Shown piece by piece: positions 18,591 through 26,948 of a stretch of 56,481 bases of DNA. The stretch is taken from contig NZ_JADZBI010000005.1 of assembly GCF_020852195.1 (NCBI RefSeq), positions 1 through 56,481 on the forward strand, given 5' to 3'. Position 1 is the stretch's first letter; each line of letters starts with the position of its first letter. A program made the position numbers and the translations under genes. This stretch comes from Hyphomicrobium sp. Lineage in GTDB: Bacteria > Pseudomonadota > Alphaproteobacteria > Rhizobiales > Hyphomicrobiaceae. Under the pieces are notes generated by a model. That model searched no databases. It was not told where the DNA came from and saw nothing but the letters and a program-made list of their open reading frames with translations.

Positions 18591-19403
18591 ATGACACGCT
18601 TCCTGCTCGACCGGGTCGGGCGTCTTGGCCGGTTTCTCTGGTCGGGCTGGGTCGGCGTGGCCGGGCTCGCGCTTTTCGCCGCCATCTGGCAGCAGGGGCA
18701 CGAGGCGTACGGCGATTTCATCCTGCCGTCGCCGCTCACAACGCTCCAGGCGACCGCGGAGCTCTTGCGCGCCGACGAGACGTGGCGCCTCGCGCAAGCC
18801 ACCTCGGCACGCGCCATCCAGGGCTTTCTTCTGACGGCCGTGCTCGGCGCAGTGCTCGGGATCGCGGTCGGCTATTCGGCGGCGGCCATGCGGCTCGCCC
18901 GCCCGCTGCTGACGATCGTCATGGGCGTGCCGCCGATCGCGTGGATCGTGCTGGCCATGATCTGGTTCGGATCGAGCGCGGGCACGGTGCTGACGACGAC
19001 GGTCGTAGCCGCGTTCCCGCTCGTCTTCGCCAACGTGGCCGAGGCCGTCGCGATGCGAGACCGCGCGCTCGAGGACATGGCCAAGGCTTTCGGCGCGGGT
19101 CCGTTCCAGCGGCTCCGGACGATCGTGATCCGCCACGTCACGGGGCAGTATTTTCCGGCGCTCGCGGTGGCGCTCGGCTCCACGTTCAAGGTCGCGGTCA
19201 TGGCGGAGCTGCTCGCCAACATCGACGGCATCGGCGTTGCGCTCGCCATGTCGCGCTCCAACCTCGACGTGGCGCAATCCATCGCCTGGGTCGTCATTAT
19301 CGTCGCCGTGATCTTCGTCGTCGAATATGGCGTCGTGCAGCCCGTGCGCGCCGAGCTCGAGCGCTGGCGCGAGGCCGCGCGGCCGTGGGGGGTCAGGCGA
19401 TGA
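18591..19403 (+). CDS. ABC transporter permease (NitT/TauT-like)
   Basis: 270-residue inner-membrane permease with six predicted helices and the family segments GIAVGYS, GVPPIAWIVLAMIWFG and the cytoplasmic EAA-loop-like ALEDMAKAFGAGPFQRL that contacts the ATPase. ATG 18591 is chosen, 7 bp after the binding-protein stop; longer readings run through that gene. Its stop overlaps the ATPase start (ATGA), so the two are translationally coupled. Works with the binding protein upstream and the ATPase downstream as one importer. Confidence 0.88.
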   Translation: MTRFLLDRVGRLGRFLWSGWVGVAGLALFAAIWQQGHEAYGDFILPSPLTTLQATAELLRADETWRLAQATSARAIQGFLLTAVLGAVLGIAVGYSAAAMRLARPLLTIVMGVPPIAWIVLAMIWFGSSAGTVLTTTVVAAFPLVFANVAEAVAMRDRALEDMAKAFGAGPFQRLRTIVIRHVTGQYFPALAVALGSTFKVAVMAELLANIDGIGVALAMSRSNLDVAQSIAWVVIIVAVIFVVEYGVVQPVRAELERWREAARPWGVRR

Positions 19404-20149
19404 GCGTCCTTTCGCTGCATAACATCTCGCACGCCTACTTCGGACGCACGGTGCTCGATCGGGTGACGCTCGATGTGCGGGAGGGCGAGATCGTCGCGCT
19501 CGTGGGACCGTCCGGCTGCGGGAAGAGCACGCTTATCCATATCGCGGCGCGTCTCATCGAGGCTCAGCGTGGCCGCGTCGCGAGCGCCTATGCCCGTCAC
19601 GGCATGATCTTCCAGGAGCCGCGCCTGATGCCGTGGGCCACGGCCGAGGACAACATCGCCTATCCGCTACGCCTCGCGGGCCTCGGGCGCCACCAACGCC
19701 GCGCCAGGGCCAGGCACGCGGCCGACGTGGTCTCGCTCGATCGGAGCGATCTCGGCAAATATCCGGTCGAGCTGTCGGGCGGCATGCGGCAACGGACGGC
19801 GATCGCGCGCGCCCTCGTCGTCGAGCCGGACTTCGTTTTCTTCGACGAGCCGTTCACGGCCCTCGACGTGGCGCTGAAACGGCAGATGCAGGATCTCGTG
19901 ATCGCCGCCGCGCGCCAGGCCCGTTTTGCGGGGCTGTTCGTGACCCACGATCTGGCGGAGGCGGTGCGCGTGTCCGACCGCATCCTGGTGATCGACGAGC
20001 GGGTGCGCGGCATCGCCGGCGAGCGCTTCATCGCCTTGCCCGCAGGCGCGCGCGACGATGCCGCCGTTTTCGCCACCGTGCAGGCCTATCTCAAAGAGGA
20101 TCCCCTGTTCGCCCACATCTACGACCGCGATGAGCGGCTCGCCTCATGA
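19400..20149 (+). CDS. ABC transporter ATP-binding protein (NitT/TauT-like)
   Basis: 249-residue ABC ATPase: Walker A GPSGCGKST (about 37-45), Q-loop FQEPRLMPW, signature LSGGMRQR, Walker B FVFFDEP, D-loop and the switch His in FVTHD. Start ATG 19400 overlaps the permease stop by 4 bp, and its own stop overlaps the first NnrS gene by 4 bp. It therefore lies in a continuous translationally coupled run from the TonB receptor to the first NnrS gene. Powers the importer formed with the two preceding gene products. Confidence 0.92.
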   Translation: MSVLSLHNISHAYFGRTVLDRVTLDVREGEIVALVGPSGCGKSTLIHIAARLIEAQRGRVASAYARHGMIFQEPRLMPWATAEDNIAYPLRLAGLGRHQRRARARHAADVVSLDRSDLGKYPVELSGGMRQRTAIARALVVEPDFVFFDEPFTALDVALKRQMQDLVIAAARQARFAGLFVTHDLAEAVRVSDRILVIDERVRGIAGERFIALPAGARDDAAVFATVQAYLKEDPLFAHIYDRDERLAS

Positions 20150-21372
20150 GCATGACCTGGGCGCGAAAATTCGACACCTTGGCCGAAACCCGCGACGTGC
20201 TGGCCGACGAGGGTTTTCGCCTCTTCTTTCCGTTGGCGGCCCTGCACGCCGCCGCGTGGCCGCTGCTGTGGGTGGTGGCATTCGGCTTCTCGCTGCCGCT
20301 CGCGCGCGCGATCCCGCCCGGCCTCTGGCACGTGCACGAGATGATCATCGGCACCTTCGGCGCGGCGCTCATCGGATTCATCACCACCGCCATTCCGGAG
20401 TGGACCGATACCGAGCGGCTCCGGGGGCGCGCCTTGCTGATCCTGGCTGGCCTGTGGGGCAGTGCGCGTGTGATCGGACTCTTCGGCATCGAGGCGCTCG
20501 GCGTCGTGGGCGCGGTCTGCGACCTCCTGTGGCTCAGCGCGCTCGTGCTCTATCTGGCGAAGGTCTCGCTCGAGAAGCGCACGACGCGGCTCGCCGGCTT
20601 CCTGTTCTGGATCACGTGCCTCACGATCTCGGAAGCCGTCACGCGCCATGCCTTTCTCGATATCGAGAACGCCATGGAGCTGGCAACGCGGGCCGCGCAC
20701 TTGTCGGGCTTCGTATTTCTCGGCATTCTGGGCATCGCGCTCGCGCGCATTACGGTGCCGGTGACCAACCTCGTGCTCGATCCTAGCGAGCAGACGTCGC
20801 CGTTCCGGCCCCATCCGGGCCGCATGAACCTTGCTCCGGGCCTTGTCGCCGTGCTCGTGCTGGCGGAGGTCGCCGGGTTGTCGCAACCCACGACCGGCTA
20901 TTTGCTCATCGCTGCCGGCGCGGCCTTCATGGACCGGATCGCGGAAGCCTTCATCGGCAAGGAGATCGCGCGGTCCGAGATTCTGGTTCTCGCCGGTTCG
21001 AGCGCGTTTGCGGGCCTCGGCCTCATGCTGATCGGCGCATCGCGCCTGGGGCTGCCGATCTCGGAGCTTCCGGGGCTGCATCTGGCTTTGATGGGCGGGC
21101 TCGGCCTTGGCGTGCTTGCGGTCTTCTCCATTGCCGGCTTGCGGCATACCGGCCAGGCGCTCGTCTTCGTTCGCCGCACGCGCATGGCGCTCATGCTGCT
21201 GGTCGCGGCCGTCCTGCTGCGCGTCGGCCCGGAGATCTGGCCGACCGACGCGCTGCCGGCACCGCCTTATGCGCTCGTGGCGTTGCTTTGGGCCGGCGCC
21301 TTCCTGCTCTGGCTCAGGGTCTACTGGCCGTTCATGCGCGACCCGGCCACATTCCAGCACGACGGTTGTTGA
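20146..21372 (+). CDS. NnrS family membrane protein (first copy)
   Basis: 408-residue, about 12-helix haem- and copper-containing type membrane protein of the NnrS family. These are NO-responsive and protect against nitrosative stress in denitrifiers by a mechanism that is only partly known. Family motif WHVHEMIIG appears near residue 63-71, followed by LIGFITTAIPEWT; other histidines sit in later helices (RHTGQ, near 333). ATG overlaps the ABC ATPase stop by 4 bp. A second NnrS gene follows 7 bp later. The pair differs enough in length and sequence to suggest heterodimer partners or divergent copies, not a recent duplication. Confidence 0.85.
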   Translation: MSMTWARKFDTLAETRDVLADEGFRLFFPLAALHAAAWPLLWVVAFGFSLPLARAIPPGLWHVHEMIIGTFGAALIGFITTAIPEWTDTERLRGRALLILAGLWGSARVIGLFGIEALGVVGAVCDLLWLSALVLYLAKVSLEKRTTRLAGFLFWITCLTISEAVTRHAFLDIENAMELATRAAHLSGFVFLGILGIALARITVPVTNLVLDPSEQTSPFRPHPGRMNLAPGLVAVLVLAEVAGLSQPTTGYLLIAAGAAFMDRIAEAFIGKEIARSEILVLAGSSAFAGLGLMLIGASRLGLPISELPGLHLALMGGLGLGVLAVFSIAGLRHTGQALVFVRRTRMALMLLVAAVLLRVGPEIWPTDALPAPPYALVALLWAGAFLLWLRVYWPFMRDPATFQHDGC

Positions 21373-21379
21373 GGAGCCC

Positions 21380-22591
21380 ATGAGCACATCGACCGGCACG
21401 CCCCATCGCTCACCTCCGGCCGTGCTCAGTCTCGGCTTCCGCCCGTTCTTTCTCCTGGGCGCGCTCTTTGCCGTTGTCATGATCGCGCTCTGGGTGCCCT
21501 GGTTCCTCGGTCTCATCGCGGTGCCGAGCGCATTTCCGCCCGTGGCCTGGCACGCGCACGAGTTGCTGTTCGGCTTCATGCCCGCCGTCATGGCCGGATT
21601 CCTGCTGACCGCCGTGCCCAACTGGACCGGACGGCGGCCCATCGCGGGATGGCCGCTCGCCGGCCTCGTGCTGCTCTGGCTCGCGGGGCGGATCGCGATC
21701 GCGGTCTCGACGTACCTCGATCCGGTCTTGATCGCCGCACTGTCGGTAGCGTTCCCGATCGTGCTCGCCGCCGTCGTGGGGCGCGAGATCGTTCTGGCCG
21801 GCAACGGGCGCAATCTCAAGATCGTGCTGGTGCTGACCGGCCTCGCCGCTGCGGACCTGCTGTTCCACTACGAGATCTGGCAGTTCGGGAGGCCGAGGCA
21901 CGCGCAGCTCGCCGCGGTCGCGCTGGCGCTGCTGCTTCTCATCATCATCTCCGGGCGCATCGTACCGACGTTCACGGCCAACTGGCTGAAAGCGAACCGT
22001 GCGGGCGCGCCTCTCCCGCCCGCGTTCGATCGCATCGATCTCGCAACCGTTCTCCTCAGCGGGGCGGCATTGCTCGCCTGGGCGGGCTTTTCATTTCTTC
22101 ATACGGTGCCCGGCGGGCGTCCGCTGATTGCCAGCATGATGCTCGGTGCCGCGGCCGCGAATTTTCTGCGGCAGGCTCGGTGGCAGCCGCACCGCACGGG
22201 GGCCGAGCCGCTGCTCGCGATCCTGCATGTCGCCTACGTGTTCGTCGGGCTCGGTTTCCTGCTCGGCGGCCTCGGCGTGCTTTGGGACGACTATGATTAC
22301 GCAACCGCCGGCGTTCACGCCTGGACGGCCGGCGCCATCGGCACGATGATGATCGCCGTCATGAGCCGCGTGTCTCGCGGGCACACGGGGCGGCCGCTCA
22401 CGGCCCCTGCCGGTACGGTCGTGCTCTATGTGCTGATCCTGATCGCGGCCGCGGCCCGCATCGCAGCCGGGCTCCACCCGCAAACCACGTCGCTGCTGCT
22501 GCCGGTGTCCGGCCTTGCCTGGATCGGCGCGTTTGGCGGGTTCGTTGCCCTCTATGGACGCATGCTCGTCTCGCCGCGCGTGCAGGGATAG
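21380..22591 (+). CDS. NnrS family membrane protein (second copy)
   Basis: 403-residue NnrS protein starting at ATG 21380 with a GAGGAG ribosome site in the 7-bp gap after the first copy. Motifs: GFRPFFLLG near the N-terminus, WHAHELLFGFMPAVMAGF and AVPNWTGRRP (about 57-85), SGRIVPTF near 192, and a late SRVSRGHTGRPL segment, all standard for the family. It keeps the canonical NnrS motifs better than its neighbour. Last gene of the Fnr-TonB-ABC-NnrS cluster; the tRNA gene on the other strand follows. Confidence 0.9.
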   Translation: MSTSTGTPHRSPPAVLSLGFRPFFLLGALFAVVMIALWVPWFLGLIAVPSAFPPVAWHAHELLFGFMPAVMAGFLLTAVPNWTGRRPIAGWPLAGLVLLWLAGRIAIAVSTYLDPVLIAALSVAFPIVLAAVVGREIVLAGNGRNLKIVLVLTGLAAADLLFHYEIWQFGRPRHAQLAAVALALLLLIIISGRIVPTFTANWLKANRAGAPLPPAFDRIDLATVLLSGAALLAWAGFSFLHTVPGGRPLIASMMLGAAAANFLRQARWQPHRTGAEPLLAILHVAYVFVGLGFLLGGLGVLWDDYDYATAGVHAWTAGAIGTMMIAVMSRVSRGHTGRPLTAPAGTVVLYVLILIAAAARIAAGLHPQTTSLLLPVSGLAWIGAFGGFVALYGRMLVSPRVQG

Positions 22592-22662
22592 GCCAGCAGG
22601 CGAACTGCCTCTGCCAACCACTCCTGCAGACAGGGCGAGCCTCACAAGCGGCTGATGAAAAT

Positions 22663-22739
22663 TGGTCGGGGCAGCGGGATTCGAACTCGCGACTTCCTGC
22701 TCCCAAAGCAGGCGCTCTACCAGGCTGAGCTATGCCCCG
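22663..22739 (-). tRNA. tRNA-Pro (anticodon TGG)
   Basis: A complete cloverleaf reads on the minus strand. The acceptor stem is CGGGGCA/TGCCCCG, the anticodon stem CCTGC/GCAGG encloses the loop TTTGGGA (anticodon TGG), and the T-loop is TTCGAAT. The 3' ACCA is genome-encoded (22663-22666). The T-stem GCGAG/CCCGC contains one A-C mismatch. Confidence 0.95.
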
Positions 22740-22856
22740 AAACGTCGGCGACGCGCCGCTTCATCCCAAGCTGGCCCGTCGGTGTGGCGCAAACATGTGC
22801 CGCTTCGCATCCCTCGGGTCAAGCGCCCCGCATAGGGGCGGAGGTCCCGAAGGCCG

Positions 22857-23378
22857 TCACTGCGACGGCGTGGACCCGAAAAAGGGATGACGGATCTTGT
22901 CGCCGGGCTTGAGGCCCAGGCGCTCGGCGGCGCCGCCCGCGATCTCGAGCACCGCGGAGACGTCGCCTTCGGAGGCTATGATCCGCTCCGACAGCGGCTC
23001 CGTGCGCGCCTCGATGCGGTGCACCGTGCCGTCGGCGCGGATGAACACCATGTCGAGCGGGATATAGGTGTTCCGCATCCACATGGTGATCTCGCGCGGC
23101 TGCCCGTACGGGAACAGCATGCCCTTCGTGTCGGGGAGACGCGTGCGGTACATGAGGCCGAGGGCCTGCTTCTCCGGCGTTGCGGCGATCTCCACGTCGA
23201 GGGCATGGATGCCGCTTGCTGTCACAAGCTCCAAGCGTTCCTCCTCCGCGGCCGTGCTCGTGGCCGCAACCGCCTCCGCAAAGGCTTCGGTCGGCACCGG
23301 ACCACCAGCGGATACGGCCGCAAAATGCAGAAGGGCCGCCCCGACGGCAGCCCTCCTTGAATAGCGCAAGTCCCTCAT
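22857..23378 (-). CDS. DUF192 family exported protein
   Basis: 173-residue protein from ATG 23378 (AAGGGTGG upstream); the frame stays open for 19 more codons. A hydrophobic N-terminus after RYSRR suggests export (Tat- or Sec-like). The DUF192/COG1430 domain covers the rest, with the conserved GLMYRTRLPDTKGMLF, MWMRNTYIPLDMVFI and VLEIAGGAAERLGLKPGD segments. Function of the family is not established. Located next to tRNA-Pro and a cold-shock gene, an association common in Rhizobiales. Confidence 0.83.
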   Translation of the reverse strand: MRDLRYSRRAAVGAALLHFAAVSAGGPVPTEAFAEAVAATSTAAEEERLELVTASGIHALDVEIAATPEKQALGLMYRTRLPDTKGMLFPYGQPREITMWMRNTYIPLDMVFIRADGTVHRIEARTEPLSERIIASEGDVSAVLEIAGGAAERLGLKPGDKIRHPFFGSTPSQ

Positions 23379-23445
23379 CGGTCCACCCTTATGACCCGGT
23401 CGCGCGACATCACCACGGACTTCGGCGCCGATCAATGGGGGCAGG

Positions 23446-24048
23446 TCAATGGGGCGACGTGATGCCCGTGGTCGACCCGTCGGGCTTCAGCTCGGCTGCC
23501 ATGCAGCCCTTCGAGCCCATGCCCCAGCGCACCTGGACCGTCTGGCCGGGACGCAGCTCGGTGAAACCGAAACGGCGCAGCGTCTCCATGTGCACGAAGA
23601 TGTCCGGCGTGCCCTCGCCCTTGGTCAGGAAGCCGAAGCCGCGGACACGGTTGAACCACTTCACAACCACACGTTCCCAATCGCTCTCGGGCTGCACGTG
23701 GACATGGGTCCGCTGCGGCAGCAGCGATGGATGGATCGCGGTCGATTCATCCATGGAGAGGATGCGGAAAGCCTGCATGCCCTTGGGGCGCCGGAGGACC
23801 TGGCAATGGATGCGCGCACCCTCGTATGCGGTCTGGTAGCCGCCAGCCCGGAGGCACGTGACGTGTAAAAGCACGTCGGTCAGGCCATTGTCGGGAACGA
23901 TAAAGCCATATCCCTTGGCGACGTCGAACCATTTAATGGTTCCGGCGATCTCGAATACTTCAAGACCACCTTCTTCCAGGCGCTCAAGGTCGCCCTCAGC
24001 CAATACTCCGCCGCCCGGAAACTCCGGAGGTAGCTTGGAATCCCCCAT
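23446..24048 (-). CDS. Double cold-shock-domain protein (CspA family)
   Basis: 200-residue protein with two OB-fold cold-shock domains. The first (about 35-100) has GTIKWFDVAKGYGFIVPD and VLLHVTCL; the second (about 130-198) has VVKWFNRVRGFGFLTKGEG and IFVHMETLR. Both keep the RNP1-like (G-Y/F-GFI) and RNP2-like (VLLHV/IFVHM) nucleic-acid-binding faces. ATG 24048 is preceded by AAGGCGGGG; a GTG at 24093 is possible. It probably binds single-stranded nucleic acid as an RNA chaperone. The second domain follows a His-rich, less conserved linker. This two-domain form is common in alphaproteobacteria. Confidence 0.9.
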   Translation of the reverse strand: MGDSKLPPEFPGGGVLAEGDLERLEEGGLEVFEIAGTIKWFDVAKGYGFIVPDNGLTDVLLHVTCLRAGGYQTAYEGARIHCQVLRRPKGMQAFRILSMDESTAIHPSLLPQRTHVHVQPESDWERVVVKWFNRVRGFGFLTKGEGTPDIFVHMETLRRFGFTELRPGQTVQVRWGMGSKGCMAAELKPDGSTTGITSPH

Positions 24049-24601
24049 AATTTTACCCCGCCTTACTTGGCCTACGTTGAACTTATGCGTCACTTCGACG
24101 GCAATTCAGTCTCTGCCCTCTACATCGACTGGCTCGCGTCTCGGTGACGTCGGAAAGAATATCATCTGCGGTGACCGAGGCCAGCCCCCCGGACCACTGC
24201 GAGACATCTGGAGCCCGTGAGCGCAAGGCATGTCCACATGAGAGATGGTCTCTAAATGACTGAGTTCGTTTACCATTTTTTAGTATTCCAATGCTCCGGC
24301 TAAATTTCTTGGATGATCGCCGCGCGGACGAATAACCTTCCTGTCGAGACCTCACGAGACCGCTTTTGACCCGCCTCGGGCACTCAGGTGATTCGCCCGG
24401 CGGATGCCCGCTCGCAGGGTCATTCGGCATCCGGGCGGCGGCGGATTGATGGCGGCTCACGGCGCGCTTGCCGGCCTGGGGATAACCCGGCGGCGGATGC
24501 GCCGGTCTTGAAATTCAAGCGATCCCGCCGACTTGCAGGGCTTCGCTGCCAACGTTCACGGGATGTTTTTCGTGTCCATTGCGCAACAATAGGACGGTGA
24601 C
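24049..24601. other. 553-bp intergenic region without a recognised gene
   Basis: Between the divergent cold-shock and glyoxalase genes. I see no supported coding region. An AT-rich patch at 24245-24320 could hold the cold-shock gene promoter on the minus strand, implying a leader of 200 nt or more, as is usual for csp mRNAs, but no clear -35/-10 pair stands out. Confidence 0.5.
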
Positions 24602-25042
24602 ATGCGCTTCCTCCATACGATGGTCCGCGTCCGCGACCTCGACGCGAGCCTGGCGTTCTACACGGGGCTGCTCGGTCTGGTTGAAATACGGCGCGTGGAG
24701 AACCGCGCCGGCCGCTTCACCCTCGTCTTCCTGGCCGCCCCCTTTGACCAGGCACGCGCGGCTGCCGAATGGGCGCCGCTCATCGAGCTGACCTACAATT
24801 GGGACGACGAAGACTATGGATCAGCCCGCAACTTCGGACATCTCGCCTTCGAGGTCGACGACATCTATGCGACCTGCGCCAAGCTCGCCGCCGGCGGTGT
24901 CACGATCTGCCGGCCGCCGCGGGACGGACGCATGGCCTTCGTCCGCTCGCCGGATCTGGTGTCCATCGAGCTCCTGCAGAAAGGGGCGGCGTTGCCGAAG
25001 GCGGAGCCTTGGGCTTCGATGCCAAATACGGGGAGCTGGTAG
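24602..25042 (+). CDS. gloA: Glyoxalase I (lactoylglutathione lyase), VOC family
   Basis: 146-residue metalloenzyme converting the glutathione hemithioacetal of methylglyoxal to S-lactoylglutathione. The four metal ligands expected for GloA are present: His5, Glu62 (IELTYNW), His80 (FGHLAFEV) and Glu123 (SIELLQ). Length and the LEVxDI-type segment match the Ni-type bacterial enzyme. It appears to be monocistronic, with 190 bp before cysH. Other VOC dioxygenases are unlikely given the complete GloA ligand set. Confidence 0.87.
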   Translation: MRFLHTMVRVRDLDASLAFYTGLLGLVEIRRVENRAGRFTLVFLAAPFDQARAAAEWAPLIELTYNWDDEDYGSARNFGHLAFEVDDIYATCAKLAAGGVTICRPPRDGRMAFVRSPDLVSIELLQKGAALPKAEPWASMPNTGSW

Positions 25043-25234
25043 CGGTTTCCGGCGTCAAATAAGCATGGCCGGCGGCTGGACATGCTGCCCTGCAAGAAAT
25101 CGTTCCTCGACGGCCCTCGGCGCAACAATTTTTCTGTGCTCCGCCGGTGGCGGAATGACATCCTATTCTTATTTCCGTTGGCCCCTTTATTTAAGAACGT
25201 CATTTCATTAGGTTCCGGCCATCGGAGGACTTCC

Positions 25235-26044
25235 ATGACCAAGGCAAACGTACGGGCGCGCGCCGGGCGCACGGCCGGGGCGAGTGAGACCCGTTCGGCC
25301 GTGAAGGTCGACGGCGCGGCGCTGGCCCAACGCCTCGATGAGACGCTGCCTCGTCTCGACACGCTCGAGGCACGCCTCGTGGCGGTTTCCGACGCCATCC
25401 CCGGGCGTATCGCCTTTTCCACCAGCCTGGGCCTTGAGGATCAGGCGGTGCTGCATGCCATCGCCGCGACGGGGCGGCGCTTCGACGTGTTCACACTCGA
25501 TACAGGGCGGCATTTCCCGGAGACGCTCGAGACGCTGGAAGCCAGCGAGCTGCGCTATTCGCCGCTCAAGATCCGCGTCGTGTTCCCGGACGCGAAGGAC
25601 GTGGAGCTGCTCGTCGCCCGCGACGGCATCATGGGCTTCCGCCAGTCGGTCGAGGCGCGCAAGGCGTGCTGCGACGTGCGCAAGGTACGCCCCCTGAACA
25701 AGGCGCTCGCCGGCGCGGCAGGCTGGCTCACGGGCCTCAGGCGCGAGCAGTCGGCCGAGCGCGCACACGTGCCGTTCGCCGTCTGGGACGCGGAGCATCA
25801 GCTCGTCAAGCTGAACCCTATCGCCGACTGGAGCCTCGAGCAGCTCGACGCCTACATCGCCGACAACAAGGTGCCCGTTAATCCGCTGCATGCGCAGGGC
25901 TTCCCATCGATCGGCTGCCAGCCGTGCACGCGGGCCATCGCGCCCGGCGAGGACATCCGTGCCGGCCGCTGGTGGTGGGAGAACCTGGACGGAAAGGAAT
26001 GCGGGCTGCACAACCGCCCGAAGCCGAAAGAGGCCCACGCATGA
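25235..26044 (+). CDS. cysH: APS reductase (assimilatory, Fe-S type)
   Basis: 269-residue thioredoxin- or glutathione-dependent reductase of the CysH family, reducing adenylyl sulfate to sulfite. ATG 25235 has a CGGAGG ribosome site. Motifs: STSLGLEDQ (PP-loop, about 62-70), [10 protein letters not shown], the Cys pair 145-146, GLRREQS, Cys228 and Cys231 (CQPC), and the catalytic Cys256 in ECGLH. The two Cys pairs bind a [4Fe-4S] cluster and mark the APS-reducing, not the PAPS-reducing, subgroup. Its stop overlaps the cysD start (ATGA). The lack of an APS kinase domain in the neighbouring CysN agrees with direct use of APS. Confidence 0.93.
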   Translation: MTKANVRARAGRTAGASETRSAVKVDGAALAQRLDETLPRLDTLEARLVAVSDAIPGRIAFSTSLGLEDQAVLHAIAATGRRFDVFTLDTGRHFPETLETLEASELRYSPLKIRVVFPDAKDVELLVARDGIMGFRQSVEARKACCDVRKVRPLNKALAGAAGWLTGLRREQSAERAHVPFAVWDAEHQLVKLNPIADWSLEQLDAYIADNKVPVNPLHAQGFPSIGCQPCTRAIAPGEDIRAGRWWWENLDGKECGLHNRPKPKEAHA

Positions 26045-26946
26045 CGCAGCCCATCTCGCATCTCGACCTACTGGAGGCCGAGAGCATCCACATCTTCCGC
26101 GAGGCGGCGGCGCAGTTCCGGAAGCCGGTGCTGCTCTACTCGATCGGCAAGGACTCGACGGTGCTGCTCCACCTCGCGCGCAAGGCGTTCTGGCCGGCCA
26201 AGCTACCGTTCCCGGTGCTGCACATCGATACGGGCTGGAAGTTCCGCGACATGATCACCTTCCGTGACAAGACGGCGCGCGACTTCGGCCTCGACCTCAT
26301 CGTGCACACCAACGAGGACGGCGCGGCCAAGGGCATCAACCCCATCGACTACGCGCCCTCCGTCTACACCGACGTTATGAAGACGGTGCCGCTCAAGCAG
26401 GCGCTCGACAAGTATGCCTTCGACGCCGCGTTCGGCGGCGCGCGCCGCGACGAGGAGGCGAGCCGCGCCAAGGAGCGCGTGTTCTCGTTCCGCGCCGAGG
26501 GCCACCGCTGGGATCCGCGCCGGCAGCGCCCGGAGATGTGGCGGCTGCTTAACGGACGGCTCGGCGCCGGCGAGACGGTACGCGTGTTCCCGCTCTCCAA
26601 CTGGACCGAGCGCGACGTGTGGCGCTACATCCTGCGCGAGAAGCTCGACGTGGTGCCGCTCTACTTCGCCGCCGAGCGCCCGACAGTGCTGCGCAACGGC
26701 CAGATCCTCATGCGCGACGACGACCGCCTGACGCTCAAGCCAGGCGAGGAGGTCGTCAACCGGCGCGTGCGCTTCCGCACGCTCGGCTGCTATCCGCTCA
26801 CCGCGGCGGTGGAATCGGATGCCGCCGACATCGAAAGCGTGGTCGCCGAGACGCTCGGCGCGCGCACCTCCGAACGGCAAGGCCGCCTCATCGATCACGA
26901 TCAGGCGGGCGCCATGGAGAAGAAGAAGCAGGAGGGGTATTTCTAG
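26041..26946 (+). CDS. cysD: Sulfate adenylyltransferase subunit 2
   Basis: 301-residue ATP sulfurylase catalytic subunit (ATP + sulfate to APS + PPi), with the N-type PP-loop [13 protein letters not shown] near 36-48, [25 protein letters not shown] and the C-terminal [11 protein letters not shown]. Start overlaps the cysH stop by 4 bp; the GTPase partner gene cysN starts 2 bp after the stop. Full family length. Cytoplasmic, works as a CysDN heterodimer. Confidence 0.95.
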   Translation: MTQPISHLDLLEAESIHIFREAAAQFRKPVLLYSIGKDSTVLLHLARKAFWPAKLPFPVLHIDTGWKFRDMITFRDKTARDFGLDLIVHTNEDGAAKGINPIDYAPSVYTDVMKTVPLKQALDKYAFDAAFGGARRDEEASRAKERVFSFRAEGHRWDPRRQRPEMWRLLNGRLGAGETVRVFPLSNWTERDVWRYILREKLDVVPLYFAAERPTVLRNGQILMRDDDRLTLKPGEEVVNRRVRFRTLGCYPLTAAVESDAADIESVVAETLGARTSERQGRLIDHDQAGAMEKKKQEGYF

Positions 26947-26948
26947 AG

